From positions 1 through 26,456 of the forward strand of contig CATVTM010000023.1 of NCBI GenBank assembly GCA_958346935.1: 26,456 nt of DNA, in the 5' to 3' direction. A model generated the notes under the pieces. That model was not told where the DNA came from. It made no database searches and saw only the letters and a program-made list of their open reading frames with translations. Source of the stretch: an uncultured Collinsella sp. (GTDB lineage Bacteria; Actinomycetota; Coriobacteriia; Coriobacteriales; Coriobacteriaceae). Positions 1 through 7,649 of the stretch are shown here, piece by piece. Both the position numbers and the translations under genes were made by a program. Within the stretch, counting starts at the first letter, position 1. Every line of letters begins with the position of its first letter.

Positions 1-14
1 ATACTCATGGAAAA

Positions 15-47
15 CCTCCCATTTCCCGATGTCCAAGAAATGGGAGG
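15..47 (-). terminator. Hairpin, possible terminator
   Basis: A perfect 11-bp inverted repeat (CCTCCCATTTC at 15-25, GAAATGGGAGG at 37-47) surrounds an 11-nt loop. Read on the minus strand the stem is followed by TTTTCC, a weak U-tract, so it could be a second terminator for the minus-strand operon or belong to something left of the window. Confidence 0.35.
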
Positions 48-132
48 CAGTTCACAGACACCTTTGTGGCGGTTTTTGTTTTAGGCCGAGGGGAAGGCCT
101 TGGCGGCAGTGCCTATCCTCGGCTTTTGCAAA

Positions 133-189
133 ATCTCGATCTGTAACACCAAGCCAGCGAAAATGGCTCTAACTGTTACAGATTTAGAT
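133..189. repeat. Array 1 palindromic unit 1 (57 bp)
   Basis: Left arm ATCTCGATCTGTAACA (133-148), right arm TGTTACAGATTTAGAT (174-189), 25-nt interior with nested AGCCA/TGGCT pairing. The right arm departs from the consensus at two positions (TT for CG), so the outer stem has two mismatches. The reverse complement of the interior resembles the interior of array 2 unit 1 (TAGA, CC, ATTT, GGCT and GG in register), so this copy is inverted relative to that one. Confidence 0.85.
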
Positions 190-213
190 GAACCGTTCGG
201 CCGTCAGCCCAAC

Positions 214-270
214 GTCTTGATCTGTAACACCAGGCGGCATATTTGGTCTCTAACTGTTACAGATTGAGAT
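214..270. repeat. Array 1 palindromic unit 2 (57 bp)
   Basis: Left arm GTCTTGATCTGTAACA (214-229), right arm TGTTACAGATTGAGAT (255-270), 25-nt interior. The ten bases nearest the interior (ATCTGTAACA and its complement) are unchanged; the substitutions lie at outer arm positions 1, 5 and 6. Confidence 0.85.
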
Positions 271-293
271 GCGGCGTGGGCGGCCGGCACAAT

Positions 294-350
294 ATCTCGA
301 TCTGTAACAACTGCAGGGCTCAACGGACTCCAACTGTTACAGATTGAGAC
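294..350. repeat. Array 1 palindromic unit 3 (57 bp)
   Basis: Left arm ATCTCGATCTGTAACA (294-309), right arm TGTTACAGATTGAGAC (335-350), 25-nt interior. The unit ends 18 nt before the right-hand flanking repeat at 369-388. Confidence 0.85.
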
Positions 351-420
351 AAAACGATCAGGCAAGTCCAAAACCACCACAAAGGTGTCCCCATCGTGGT
401 GGTCGGGCGGCCGGTATAGA

Positions 421-458
421 AAAAGTCCCCGCCGGGCGCGTGCTCGACGGGGACTTTG
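421..458 (-). terminator. Rho-independent terminator of nfnAB
   Basis: AAAGTCCCCG at 423-432 pairs with CGGGGACTTT at 449-458 (10 bp, 16-nt loop). On the minus strand the stem runs into five Ts (425-421). It lies 28 nt beyond the nfnB stop codon. Confidence 0.85.
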
Positions 459-485
459 CCGTTTAGCGGCTAGCGCTGCGGGTGA

Positions 486-1895
486 TTACTCGCCCAGCAG
501 GCTCTTGGTGATGGAAGCGGCGGCCTTCTTGCCGGCGCCCATCGCCAGAATGACCGTAGCGGCACCGGTGACGATGTCGCCGCCGGCCCAGATGCGGGGA
601 TCGGTGGTCTGGCCGGTCTCCTCGTCGGCGACGATGTAGCCCCACTTGTTGAGCTCCATCTTGCCGCCGATCTTGGCAGCGAAGGGGTTGGCGTTGGTGC
701 CGATAGCCGAAATAGCGACGTCGCAGGGGATCTCCTCGATGGCGCCCTCGATGGGCACTGGGCGACGACGGCCGGACTCGTCAGGCTCGCCGAGCTCCAT
801 CTTCTGGACCTTGACGGCGCACACGGAGCCGTCCTCGCCAGCGACAAACTCGAGCGGGGAGACGAGCGGCAGAACCTCGACGCCCTCGGCCTTAGCATGG
901 TGCAGCTCGGCGCGACGGCAGGGCATCTCGTCCTCGGTACGACGGTAGGCGATGATGGCGTGCTCGGCGCCCAGGCGCTTGGCGGTACGGACGGCGTCCA
1001 TGGCCACGTTGCCGCCGCCAAAGACAACGACGTTCTTGCCGTGCTTGGTGGGGGTGTCGTACTCGGGGAACTTGTTGGCCTTCATCAGGTTCACGCGGGT
1101 GAGGTACTCGTTCGCGAAGAAGACGTTGGGCAGGTTCTCGCCGGGGACGTTGAGGAACTTGGGCAGGCCAGCGCCGGTCGCCACGTAGATGGCGTCGAAG
1201 CCCTGCTCGAACAGCTCCTCGGCCGTGGCCATGTTACCCACGACGGAGTTGTACTCAAACTTGACGCCCATGTCCTCCAGGCCGTCAATCTCGCGCTTGA
1301 CGACTGCCTTGGGCAGACGGAACTCGGGGATGCCGTAGACCAGCACGCCGCCGCCGGTGAAGAAAGCCTCGAAGACGGTGACGTCAAAGCCGTTGCGGGC
1401 GAGCTCGCCGGCGCAGGTGATGCCGGACGGGCCGGAGCCGACGACGGCGACCTTCTTGCCGTTCTTGGGGGCCATCTTGGGCGTGGAGGCGAGCTCGGGG
1501 CGGTCACCCAGGAAGCGCTCGAGCTGGCCGATGGCCACGGGCTCGGACTTCTTACCACGGATGCACTTGCCCTCGCACTGGTTCTCCTGCGGGCAGACGC
1601 GTCCGCAGATGGCGGGAAGCATGGAGTCCTCGCGGATGGTATCGAGAGCGCCGCCGAAGTCCTTCGCGCGGATCTGCTCGATAAAGCGGGGGATGTTGAT
1701 GTTGACGGGGCAGCCCTCAACACAGAACGGCTTCTTGCAGTTGAGGCAGCGCTCAGCCTCGGCCAGCGCCATCTCCTCGGTGAAGCCCTTGTCGACGGGG
1801 CGGAAGTCGCAGGCGCGCTCGGCAGCCGGCTCCTCGTTATCGGGGGTGCGGGGCGACTTCATATCGGCAACGAAACGACCGTTAACTAGTGGCAT
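486..1895 (-). CDS. nfnB: NADH-dependent ferredoxin:NADP+ oxidoreductase large subunit NfnB (GltA-type FAD/Fe-S protein)
   Basis: 469 residues, the size of homotetrameric glutamate synthase small subunit/NfnB proteins. N-terminal Fe-S ligands are visible as C50, C53, C58, C62 and C97, C101, C107, C111 (two [4Fe-4S] clusters). The FAD fold starts at VVGSGPSG (151-158), the NADPH fold at FGGGNVAMD (292-300), and a GGDIVTGA motif closes the FAD site near the C terminus. The gene directly follows nfnA with a 10-nt overlap. This pairing is the basis for calling NfnB rather than GltD-like glutamate synthase, since no large glutamate synthase subunit is nearby. Known NfnAB bifurcates electrons between NADPH, NAD+ and ferredoxin in the cytoplasm. 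The alternative name is sulfide dehydrogenase subunit SudA. Confidence 0.9.
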   Translation of the reverse strand: MPLVNGRFVADMKSPRTPDNEEPAAERACDFRPVDKGFTEEMALAEAERCLNCKKPFCVEGCPVNINIPRFIEQIRAKDFGGALDTIREDSMLPAICGRVCPQENQCEGKCIRGKKSEPVAIGQLERFLGDRPELASTPKMAPKNGKKVAVVGSGPSGITCAGELARNGFDVTVFEAFFTGGGVLVYGIPEFRLPKAVVKREIDGLEDMGVKFEYNSVVGNMATAEELFEQGFDAIYVATGAGLPKFLNVPGENLPNVFFANEYLTRVNLMKANKFPEYDTPTKHGKNVVVFGGGNVAMDAVRTAKRLGAEHAIIAYRRTEDEMPCRRAELHHAKAEGVEVLPLVSPLEFVAGEDGSVCAVKVQKMELGEPDESGRRRPVPIEGAIEEIPCDVAISAIGTNANPFAAKIGGKMELNKWGYIVADEETGQTTDPRIWAGGDIVTGAATVILAMGAGKKAAASITKSLLGE

Positions 1896-2725
1896 GCGCA
1901 GCTCTTTTCCTCATAGGCCTTGAGGGACTCGCCCTCTTCGGAACGGTAAGCGGCCTGGCGGGCACGAAGGTCGTCCCAGTCGACCAGGGTGGCATCGAAG
2001 TCGGGGCCGTCGACGCAAGCGAACTTGGTCACGCCGCCCACCTCGACGCGGCAGCAGCCACACATACCGGTGCCGTCAACCATGATGGGGTTGAGGGACG
2101 CGGTGATGGGGGTGTCGTACTTCTGGGCGGTGAGGGTCGAGAACTTCATCATCGGAACGGGGCCGACGCAGAAGACCTGGCTCACGGCCTTGTCCTGCAG
2201 CAGGCGCTCCAGCGGAGCGGTGACAACGCCCTGCTCGCCGTAGGAGCCGTCGTCAGTGGTGATGTGGATGTGGTCCTCGTCGAGGAGCTCGCGGAACTGG
2301 TCCTCCATGAGCAGGAGGTCCTTGGTGCGGGCGCCCATGATGGCGTGCACCTCGTGGCCGGTCTCGACCAGGTGCTTGGCGACCGGGAAGGCAATTGCCA
2401 GACCGACGCCGCCGCCAATGACGGCGCAGGGGCCCTCGGCCATCTCGGTGGGAACGCCCAGCGGGCCCACGACGTCGCGCAGCGACTCGCCGGCCTCGTA
2501 GGTGGACAGCATCTCGGTGGTCTTGCCGATCACCATGAAGATGAACTCGACCCAGCCCTCGTCACCGTTCCAGCCGGCCAGGGTAAACGGGACGCGCTCG
2601 CCCGTCTCGTTGGCGCGAACCATGAGGAACTGTCCAGCGTGCGCATGCTTGGCGATTGCAGGCGCCTCGATGCGGAACTTGAACACCTTCTCCGAGAACT
2701 GCGTCTTCTCCAGGATCTTATACAT
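1886..2725 (-). CDS. nfnA: NADH-dependent ferredoxin:NADP+ oxidoreductase small subunit NfnA
   Basis: 279 residues of the ferredoxin-NADP reductase/dihydroorotate dehydrogenase electron-transfer subunit family. An N-terminal FAD-binding beta-barrel (about 1-95) is followed by a nucleotide-binding domain with IGGGVGLA (103-110). A [2Fe-2S] cluster site is seen as C222, C224, C225 and C237 (MCGCCRVEVGG...FACVDGP). The start at 2725 has AGAGGGG upstream. The last codons overlap the nfnB start, so the two are translationally coupled and probably form the NfnAB heterodimer. A C-terminal tail ending CACH is slightly Cys-rich. A SudB-like sulfide dehydrogenase role cannot be separated from NfnA by sequence alone. 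Confidence 0.88.
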   Translation of the reverse strand: MYKILEKTQFSEKVFKFRIEAPAIAKHAHAGQFLMVRANETGERVPFTLAGWNGDEGWVEFIFMVIGKTTEMLSTYEAGESLRDVVGPLGVPTEMAEGPCAVIGGGVGLAIAFPVAKHLVETGHEVHAIMGARTKDLLLMEDQFRELLDEDHIHITTDDGSYGEQGVVTAPLERLLQDKAVSQVFCVGPVPMMKFSTLTAQKYDTPITASLNPIMVDGTGMCGCCRVEVGGVTKFACVDGPDFDATLVDWDDLRARQAAYRSEEGESLKAYEEKSCACH

Positions 2726-2830
2726 AGAACCCCTCTCTTGTTAGGGCCGCCGAACCGTGCCTCCACGGAAATGGACGGTAGCCCGAATAAAACCGTACGC
2801 GCACAGGCGTTGTGCAGACATACGGTGCAA

Positions 2831-2836
2831 ATTATA
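2831..2836 (-). promoter_or_regulatory. Candidate -10 box of nfnAB
   Basis: The minus strand reads a perfect TATAAT about 105 nt upstream of nfnA, the best -10 match in this intergenic region. No good -35 hexamer sits 16-18 nt upstream of it. Confidence 0.4.
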
Positions 2837-2915
2837 CCCTCATGGACATGTCACTTACGTGTGTCTTCGGCGGTTGGGAGCAGGGTTTATCCACTTTGGC
2901 CTACCAAAGGGGGAG

Positions 2916-3081
2916 AGGTTTATTTTGGTCGGTTTTATCAGGTAAAACGGCAAATGGGGCCGGCCTCGGGTTGTGATGAGGCAGGCCCCCTTTGGGATGC
3001 TATGCATGTATGTCGGCGCGCGGTTGATTGCGATGCCGCAACTGGGGCGTTTCCGCAGGTAAAACCTGCCAAAATAAACCT
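2916..3081. repeat. MITE-like element with 22-bp terminal inverted repeats
   Basis: AGGTTTATTTTGG at 2916-2928 is repeated inverted and without mismatch at 3069-3081. The match extends inward to about 22 bp (2916-2937 and 3060-3081) with two mismatches. Inside lie a GC-rich hairpin (2956-2989) and a small GCAGGT/ACCTGC hairpin (3055-3069). The element fills the gap between nfnA and pth. No ORF is visible and no clear target duplication was found. Confidence 0.6.
2956..2989 (-). terminator. Candidate terminator of pth
   Basis: GGGGCCGGCCTC (2956-2967) pairs with GAGGCAGGCCCC (2978-2989) with one mismatch and a 10-nt loop. The minus-strand continuation is ATTTGCCGTTTTA, a broken U-tract. It lies 111 nt beyond the pth stop. 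Confidence 0.5.
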
Positions 3082-3099
3082 GTTCCTAAATGATAGGTT

Positions 3100-3729
3100 T
3101 TAGTGCTTGCCGTTGGCGGAGGCGGCGCCGTTGACATGGTCGCGGGCATAGACCACGCCGTGCACGATCGCCAGGCCGGCGGCGTCGGCCGCGCGGGCGC
3201 AGGTGTCCTGGAAATCCTCGGCCTCGCGGGCGCGCAGCTGCTTGAGCACGTAGTCGGCGACGGCCATCTTGCCGGGAGGGTTGCCGATGCCGGTGCGGAT
3301 GCGGCTGAAGTCGCGGCTGCCCATCTTGTCGATGATGGAACGCAGGCCGTTGTGACCGGCATGGCCGCCGCCCACCTTAACACGCACGTCGCCGGCGGGA
3401 ATATCGAGCTCGTCGTGGATGACGAGCAGCTCCTCGGCCTTGATCTTGTACTCGCGGCAGAGTTTGGAGATGGGCCCGCCCGAGGTGTTCATGTACGACT
3501 GCGGCTTGACCAGTACAATCTGGCGCTTGCCGCCCTCTTCCTCGGGATCGTTGATGTTGATGAGCGCGACCTCGGCGCCTGCTTGGTTTTTCCAGTACGT
3601 GACGCCGGCCTGACGGGCCAGCTCGTCGATTGCCTTAAAGCCGGCGTTGTGGCGGGTCTCGGCATATTCCTCGCCAGGGTTGCCAAGCCCGGCAACCATG
3701 CGAATCTTAAGCGGCTGTGCAGCTGCCAT
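3100..3729 (-). CDS. pth: Peptidyl-tRNA hydrolase
   Basis: 209 residues, typical for bacterial Pth (about 190-210). It releases tRNA from peptidyl-tRNA that drops off ribosomes. Seen: the signature GLGNPGEEYAETRHNAG with catalytic H27, N82 in KPQSYMN, H106-D107 in VIHDELD (the conserved catalytic Asp), and GGGHAGHNGLRS with N128. The start at 3729 has a strong GGAGG 7 nt upstream. Compared with E. coli Pth there is a short acidic/glycine insert (DPEEEGGKR, 62-70) after the AEVALININ strand, and an Ala/Asn-rich C-terminal tail. Transcribed away from prs, from which a long hairpin separates it. Confidence 0.95.
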   Translation of the reverse strand: MAAAQPLKIRMVAGLGNPGEEYAETRHNAGFKAIDELARQAGVTYWKNQAGAEVALININDPEEEGGKRQIVLVKPQSYMNTSGGPISKLCREYKIKAEELLVIHDELDIPAGDVRVKVGGGHAGHNGLRSIIDKMGSRDFSRIRTGIGNPPGKMAVADYVLKQLRAREAEDFQDTCARAADAAGLAIVHGVVYARDHVNGAASANGKH

Positions 3730-3843
3730 GTTTGTCCTCCGTTACATAAATAGTTCAATCAACGACAAAGGCTACCACGCCCGCCGAAGGCGAGGAAAGG
3801 TTGCAGCAAAGTCATTTCAGAAAACAGCTGCCCCGAGACAGCA

Positions 3844-3948
3844 GGAAACCCCGGGCACGCCGGGAGGGGTTATCAAAGCGAACATCCCGCAGCCGCAAAG
3901 CGGCGAGGACGTTCGCGTGATAACCCCGCAGGCGTGCCCGGGGTTTCC
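3844..3948. repeat. 105-bp near-perfect long inverted repeat between pth and prs
   Basis: An 18-bp perfect outer stem (3844-3861 with 3931-3948) continues inward as GGTTATCA...GCGAAC (3868-3883) against GTTCGCGTGATAACC (3911-3925) and a GCCGC/GCGGC tip (3892-3904). It begins 24 nt beyond the prs stop and probably terminates prs on the minus strand, although only a TTT, not a U-tract, follows. Its length and triple-nested symmetry are more than a terminator needs, so a small mobile palindrome is an alternative. Confidence 0.75.
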
Positions 3949-3971
3949 GGAGGGATGCGAGGGTCGAGCGA

Positions 3972-4958
3972 CTACAGCGCGAAGTCGCCGCCGACGAGCG
4001 TGGAGACGGGCTCCTCGTGGTAAACGGCGGAGATGGCCTGAGCGAACTCCTCGGCGACCGAGATAGTCTTGATCTTGCCGCCGACCTCGACGGGGATGGC
4101 GTCGGTGACGACGCACTCGACGATGGGGGCATCGTTCAGGCGCTCGATGGCCGGACCGGAGAAGATGCCGTGGGTGGCGCAGACGTAGATGTCGCCGGCG
4201 CCCATAGCCTTGAGCTCCTTGACGTTGGCGCACAGGGTGCCAGCAGTGTCGATCATGTCGTCGTTGATGATGCAGGTCTTGCCCTTGATGTCACCGATGA
4301 TGCCCATGACCTCGGCGGCGTTGTGGCGCGGACGGCCCTTGTGGGCGATGGCCAGGTCGCAGCCGAGCATGTCGGACAGCTTCTTGGCGGCCTTGGCGCG
4401 ACCCACGTCGGGGGAGACGACAACCAGGTTGTCGGTGTCGAAGTGCATGTCGTTGTAGTACTGGCCAAATAGCGGCAGTGCGGACAGGTGGTTAACCGGG
4501 ATATCGAAGAAGCCCTGGATCTGGCCCTGGTGCAGGTCGAGGGTGATGATGCGGTTGACGCCGGCACGCTCGAGCAGGTTGGCGACGAGGCGGGCGGTGA
4601 TGGGCTCGCGCGGGCCGGCCTTGCGGTCCTGGCGGGCATAGCCGTAGTGGGTGATAACGGCGGTGATGGAGCGGGCGGATGCGCGCTTGGCAGCGTCGGT
4701 GGCGATGAGCAGCTCCATGAGCATGTCGTTGACGTTGCCGCCGGCCACGGACTGAATCAGGAAGACGTCGGCGCCGCGGACGGTCTCGTCGTAGCGGGCG
4801 TAAATCTCACCATTGGCGAACTGCTTTAGCGTAAGGCCCGAAAGCTCGACCCCAAGGTACTCAGCAATCTTCTGAGCGAGGGGACGGTTGGAGGAACCGG
4901 AATACACGCGGATGGACTTGCGCATATTCTCCGACTTCTCGGGATCATTAATCGGCAT
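3972..4958 (-). CDS. prs: Ribose-phosphate pyrophosphokinase (PRPP synthetase)
   Basis: 328 residues, slightly longer than the usual 310-320 because of about 12 extra N-terminal residues; M12 is a possible internal start. It makes PRPP from ribose 5-phosphate and ATP for nucleotide, His and Trp synthesis. Seen: ATP-binding flexible loop YGYARQDRK (105-113), divalent-cation/PRPP signature DLHQGQIQGFFDIPV (141-155), catalytic loop around VSPDVGRAKAAKKL (181-194) and PRPP loop DDMIDTAGT (233-241; the usual form is DDxIDTGGT, so G239 is Ala). The start at 4958 has AGGAGAAGG upstream. Confidence 0.95.
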   Translation of the reverse strand: MPINDPEKSENMRKSIRVYSGSSNRPLAQKIAEYLGVELSGLTLKQFANGEIYARYDETVRGADVFLIQSVAGGNVNDMLMELLIATDAAKRASARSITAVITHYGYARQDRKAGPREPITARLVANLLERAGVNRIITLDLHQGQIQGFFDIPVNHLSALPLFGQYYNDMHFDTDNLVVVSPDVGRAKAAKKLSDMLGCDLAIAHKGRPRHNAAEVMGIIGDIKGKTCIINDDMIDTAGTLCANVKELKAMGAGDIYVCATHGIFSGPAIERLNDAPIVECVVTDAIPVEVGGKIKTISVAEEFAQAISAVYHEEPVSTLVGGDFAL

Positions 4959-5004
4959 TACCCTTCTCCTTTATACATCGAATGCCATATAGATGCCTTG
5001 TTGC

Positions 5005-5010
5005 ATTGTA
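5005..5010 (-). promoter_or_regulatory. Candidate -10 box of prs
   Basis: The minus strand reads GGTTACAAT (TACAAT, five of six consensus bases) about 47 nt upstream of the prs start. No convincing -35 is seen in the GC-rich DNA upstream. Confidence 0.35.
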
Positions 5011-5100
5011 ACCGCGCGGCGGGGTTTATCGGGTCCTGATAACGTCTTTACCGCCAACGGACACGAACCGACCACTCATCCGGTTGCGCAGGTCACGATA

Positions 5101-5135
5101 GAAAAAGGAGCCGCCCCCATGGAGCAGCTCCTTTT
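5101..5135 (-). terminator. Rho-independent terminator of glmU
   Basis: AAAAGGAGC (5103-5111) pairs with GCTCCTTTT (5127-5135). On the minus strand the stem ends in TTTTTC. It lies 16 nt after the glmU stop codon and separates glmU from prs. Confidence 0.85.
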
Positions 5136-5150
5136 GTGCTTGGTACAACG

Positions 5151-6563
5151 TTATACCTCGTCGTCCTCGTGCAGGCGGCGGCGGTAATCGGCGGCCCAGC
5201 CCTCAATGTTTACCTGACGGGCGCGGCCCAGGCCGAGCGCGTCTGCCGGGACCGGCTCGGTGATGACGGAGCCGGCGGCCACGAGTGCACCGTCGCCGAT
5301 CTGGGCGGGCGCGACCATCATGGTGTCGGAGCCAATGAAGGCATCCTTGCCGATGACGGTCTTGTGCTTGTGGACGCCGTCGTAGTTGCAGGTGATGGAG
5401 CCCGCGCCCACGTTGACGCCGGAGCCCATGGTGGTGTCGCCGATGTAGGACAGGTGCGGCACCTTGGAGCCCTCGCCGATCGTGGACTTCTTGATCTCCA
5501 CGTGCGTGCCGGCCTTGGAGCCGTCGAGCATGTGGGTGCCCGGGCGCAGGTAGGCGCGCGGGCCGCAGTCGACGCCGTTCTCGATGACGACCTCGATGGC
5601 GATGGTCTCATCGATGGTGCAGCCGCTGCCGACGGTGGTGTCGGTGAGGCGGCTGTTGGGGCCGAGCTGGCACTCCTCGCCCACGGTGACGTGGCCGATC
5701 AGGTGCGTCTGCGGCCACACGACGGTGTCGCGGCCGATGGTAGCGTCGGGGCCGATCCAAGCCTGCGTGGGGTCGATGAACGTGACGCCCTCGGCCATCC
5801 AGTGCTCGTTGATGCGGTCGCGCGCGATGGCGGTAAGCTGCGCGAGCTGGATACGGCTGTTGACGCCCAGGCCGTCGCGGTAGTCGTCGCAGTGGAAGAT
5901 GGAGACAGCCTGGCCGTGGCCTTTGAGGATCTCGAGCATGTCGGGCAGGTAGTACTCGGATTGCGCGTTGTCGTTGCCGATCTCGTTAATGTGGGCGGCG
6001 AGCTGCGCGCCGTCAAAGGCGTAGCAGCCGGCGTTGCACTCCAGCAGCGTGGCGGCCTGCTCGGGCGTGCAGTCCTTCTGCTCGATGATGCGCTCGATCT
6101 GACCATCGGCGCCCAGCTTGATGCGGCCGTAGCCGAAAGGATCGGGCGGGGTCATGGTCATGACGGTGCAGGCGAGCTCGCCGGTGGCGACGGTTTGCGC
6201 GAACTTGGCGACGGTGTCGGCGGTGATGAGCGGCAGGTCGCCGTTGAGCACGACGACCGGGCCTTGCGTGATGCCGCAGGCCTCGAGCGCGACCTTCACG
6301 GCATGACCGGTGCCCAGGCGCTCGGTCTGCTCGACGCACTCGACCTTGGTGGCGCTGCTGGCGTAGGCGCCGTCGATGAGGGCGCGCATCTCGTCGGCAT
6401 GGCTGCCGATGACAACCACGACGCGGCTGCAGCCGGCCTTGATGGTAGCGTCGACGATCCACTGGACCATGGGCTTACCCAGGATCTTGTGCGAAACCTT
6501 GCAGTGGTTCGACTTCATGCGGGTGCCCTCGCCGGCAGCGAGGATAATTGCGGTTGCGTCCAT
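5151..6563 (-). CDS. glmU: Bifunctional GlmU: UDP-GlcNAc pyrophosphorylase / glucosamine-1-phosphate N-acetyltransferase
   Basis: 470 residues from the ATG at 6563, chosen because AGGAGA lies 5 nt upstream and the protein then begins right at the nucleotidyltransferase strand (MDATAIILAAGEGTRMKS). It supplies UDP-GlcNAc for peptidoglycan. N-terminal pyrophosphorylase: LAAGEGTRMK (8-17), GDLPLIT and EYYLPDML. The C-terminal left-handed beta-helix carries YLRPGT, H370 in KVPHLSYIGD (equivalent to the E. coli catalytic H363) and GSITCNYDG. The reading frame stays open upstream to 6821, but that part has no GlmU character. Transcribed divergently from the ECF transporter genes. Confidence 0.95.
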   Translation of the reverse strand: MDATAIILAAGEGTRMKSNHCKVSHKILGKPMVQWIVDATIKAGCSRVVVVIGSHADEMRALIDGAYASSATKVECVEQTERLGTGHAVKVALEACGITQGPVVVLNGDLPLITADTVAKFAQTVATGELACTVMTMTPPDPFGYGRIKLGADGQIERIIEQKDCTPEQAATLLECNAGCYAFDGAQLAAHINEIGNDNAQSEYYLPDMLEILKGHGQAVSIFHCDDYRDGLGVNSRIQLAQLTAIARDRINEHWMAEGVTFIDPTQAWIGPDATIGRDTVVWPQTHLIGHVTVGEECQLGPNSRLTDTTVGSGCTIDETIAIEVVIENGVDCGPRAYLRPGTHMLDGSKAGTHVEIKKSTIGEGSKVPHLSYIGDTTMGSGVNVGAGSITCNYDGVHKHKTVIGKDAFIGSDTMMVAPAQIGDGALVAAGSVITEPVPADALGLGRARQVNIEGWAADYRRRLHEDDEV

Positions 6564-6595
6564 GTGATCTCCTGTTACGTTATAGAGACGTGTGT

Positions 6596-6623
6596 TTGGA
6601 AACGATACACGGCGCAATATGAT
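6596..6623 (+). promoter_or_regulatory. Candidate promoter of the ECF module
   Basis: TTGGAA (6596-6601), 16-nt spacer, TATGAT (6618-6623; five of six -10 bases). It faces the ecfT gene. An expected transcript start near 6630 gives a leader of about 125 nt if translation starts at 6756. Confidence 0.4.
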
Positions 6624-6755
6624 ACCGCAGGCATATGACGAGCGCGTAACGATTGGTTTGCGGCGGTTGAGGCTTGCGCCGCCGGCGTGGCGTTTGCACT
6701 GCTTGCGTGCGGCGTTGGCGGTGCTGCGGAGCTGTTGTTTGAGCGAGGGGACGGG

Positions 6756-7649
6756 GTGCCCGTGGACAACATACGAGAGGAGTTTGGCGGCGAGCCCGTC
6801 GCGGCATTCTCGATGTCGCATCCGGCTGTGCCGGCACTCTATATAGTGCTGACGCTGGGGCTCACTATGTTCGCGATGCAGCCGGTACTGATTGCGCTGT
6901 CACTTGCGGGCGGGCTGGCGTATGGATTTGCGACGCGTGGGGCTGCCCGCACGCTGGGTGCACTTCGCTGGCAGCTGCCGGTGATTTTGATCGTCGCGGT
7001 GCTCAATCCGCTGTTTAGCGCCTCGGGCTTGACGGAGCTGTTCCGTATTGGCATGCGCGCGGTGTATCTGGAGAGCATGGTATACGGCCTGTGCATGGGC
7101 GGGCTGTTTGTGGCGAGCGTGCTGTGGTTTGAGGCCGCGGCGTCGATGCTCGAATACGACAAGGTGCTCGCGCTGCTGGGCAATGCCGTACCGGTGATTG
7201 CGCTCATGATCTCGATGTGCATGCGGCTTATCCCGCAGTTTTTGCGCCGCGGCCGTACGGTGCTGGCGGTGCAGGACGCGATCGATGTGCCGGGGCGCAC
7301 GCCGGCCGACCCCGTGCGCTCGCGCCTGCGGGCGTCGAGCGTGTTGATGGGCTGGGGCATGGAAGATTCGCTGGAGCGTGCGGACGCGATGCGCTCGCGC
7401 GGGTGGGGCGCCGCGACGCGTCGAACGACGTATGCGCGGTATCGGCTGGGGCGCAGCGACGTTGCCGCGCTGGTTGGGCTTGCGCTGTTTGGTGCTGCCG
7501 CGGTGGCGGTGGCGTGGACCGCGACGACGCAGTATTCGTTTTATCCGCAGCTCTCGGTGCCGGCGCCGTGGCCGGGCTATGTCGTGTACGCTGCCTGGAT
7601 GGTGCTGCCTTGCGCGTTGCATGCGATTGATGAGAAGAGGTTTGGCTGA
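6756..7649 (+). CDS. ecfT: Energy-coupling factor transporter transmembrane protein EcfT
   Basis: 297 residues from the proposed GTG at 6756, which has GAGGGGA 5 nt upstream. An earlier GTG (6687) and an ATG (6813) are alternatives; the frame is open from 6639. Hydrophobic segments occur around PALYIVLTLGL, LPVILIVAVLNPLF, MVYGLCMGGLFVASVLWF, VPVIALMISMCMRLIPQFL, VAALVGLALFGAAAVAVAW and YVVYAAWMVLPCAL. The T-component coupling region is seen as SLERADAMRSRGWG, matching the Ala-Arg-Gly coupling motif of the EcfT/CbiQ family. The stop overlaps the ecfA start (TGATG). EcfT joins the ATPases to a vitamin- or ion-binding S component, and no S gene is adjacent. Confidence 0.82.
   Translation: MPVDNIREEFGGEPVAAFSMSHPAVPALYIVLTLGLTMFAMQPVLIALSLAGGLAYGFATRGAARTLGALRWQLPVILIVAVLNPLFSASGLTELFRIGMRAVYLESMVYGLCMGGLFVASVLWFEAAASMLEYDKVLALLGNAVPVIALMISMCMRLIPQFLRRGRTVLAVQDAIDVPGRTPADPVRSRLRASSVLMGWGMEDSLERADAMRSRGWGAATRRTTYARYRLGRSDVAALVGLALFGAAAVAVAWTATTQYSFYPQLSVPAPWPGYVVYAAWMVLPCALHAIDEKRFG

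Larger units (their letters stand above)
58..388. repeat. Palindromic array cluster 1 with flanking inverted repeat
   Basis: Gene-free stretch holding three 57-bp palindromic units (starts 133, 214, 294, so spaced 81 and 80 bp). They lie between two inverted copies of a 20-bp sequence, ACACCTTTGTGGYGGTTTTG, at 58-77 and 369-388 (one mismatch plus a T-run difference). The right copy overlaps a local hairpin (ACCACCAC 373-380 with GTGGTGGT 396-403). Spacers between units are 24 nt (190-213) and 23 nt (271-293) and do not resemble each other. No ORF of note is present. The cluster lies beyond the terminator of nfnB. Function unknown. Confidence 0.85.

Noticed and set aside
486..1895. Glutamate synthase small subunit
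   Set aside because: The family overlaps, but pairing with an NfnA-type flavoprotein and absence of a large subunit favour NfnB. Not fully excluded.
5136..6638. Long open frame antisense to glmU
   Set aside because: Its product is Val/Asp/Gly/Ala-rich without any domain and mirrors the GC-rich codon pattern of glmU; it is a shadow frame.
6564..6821. N-terminal extension of GlmU
   Set aside because: The frame is open, but the residues before the MDATAIILAAGEG start are not GlmU-like, and a good ribosome binding site precedes 6563.
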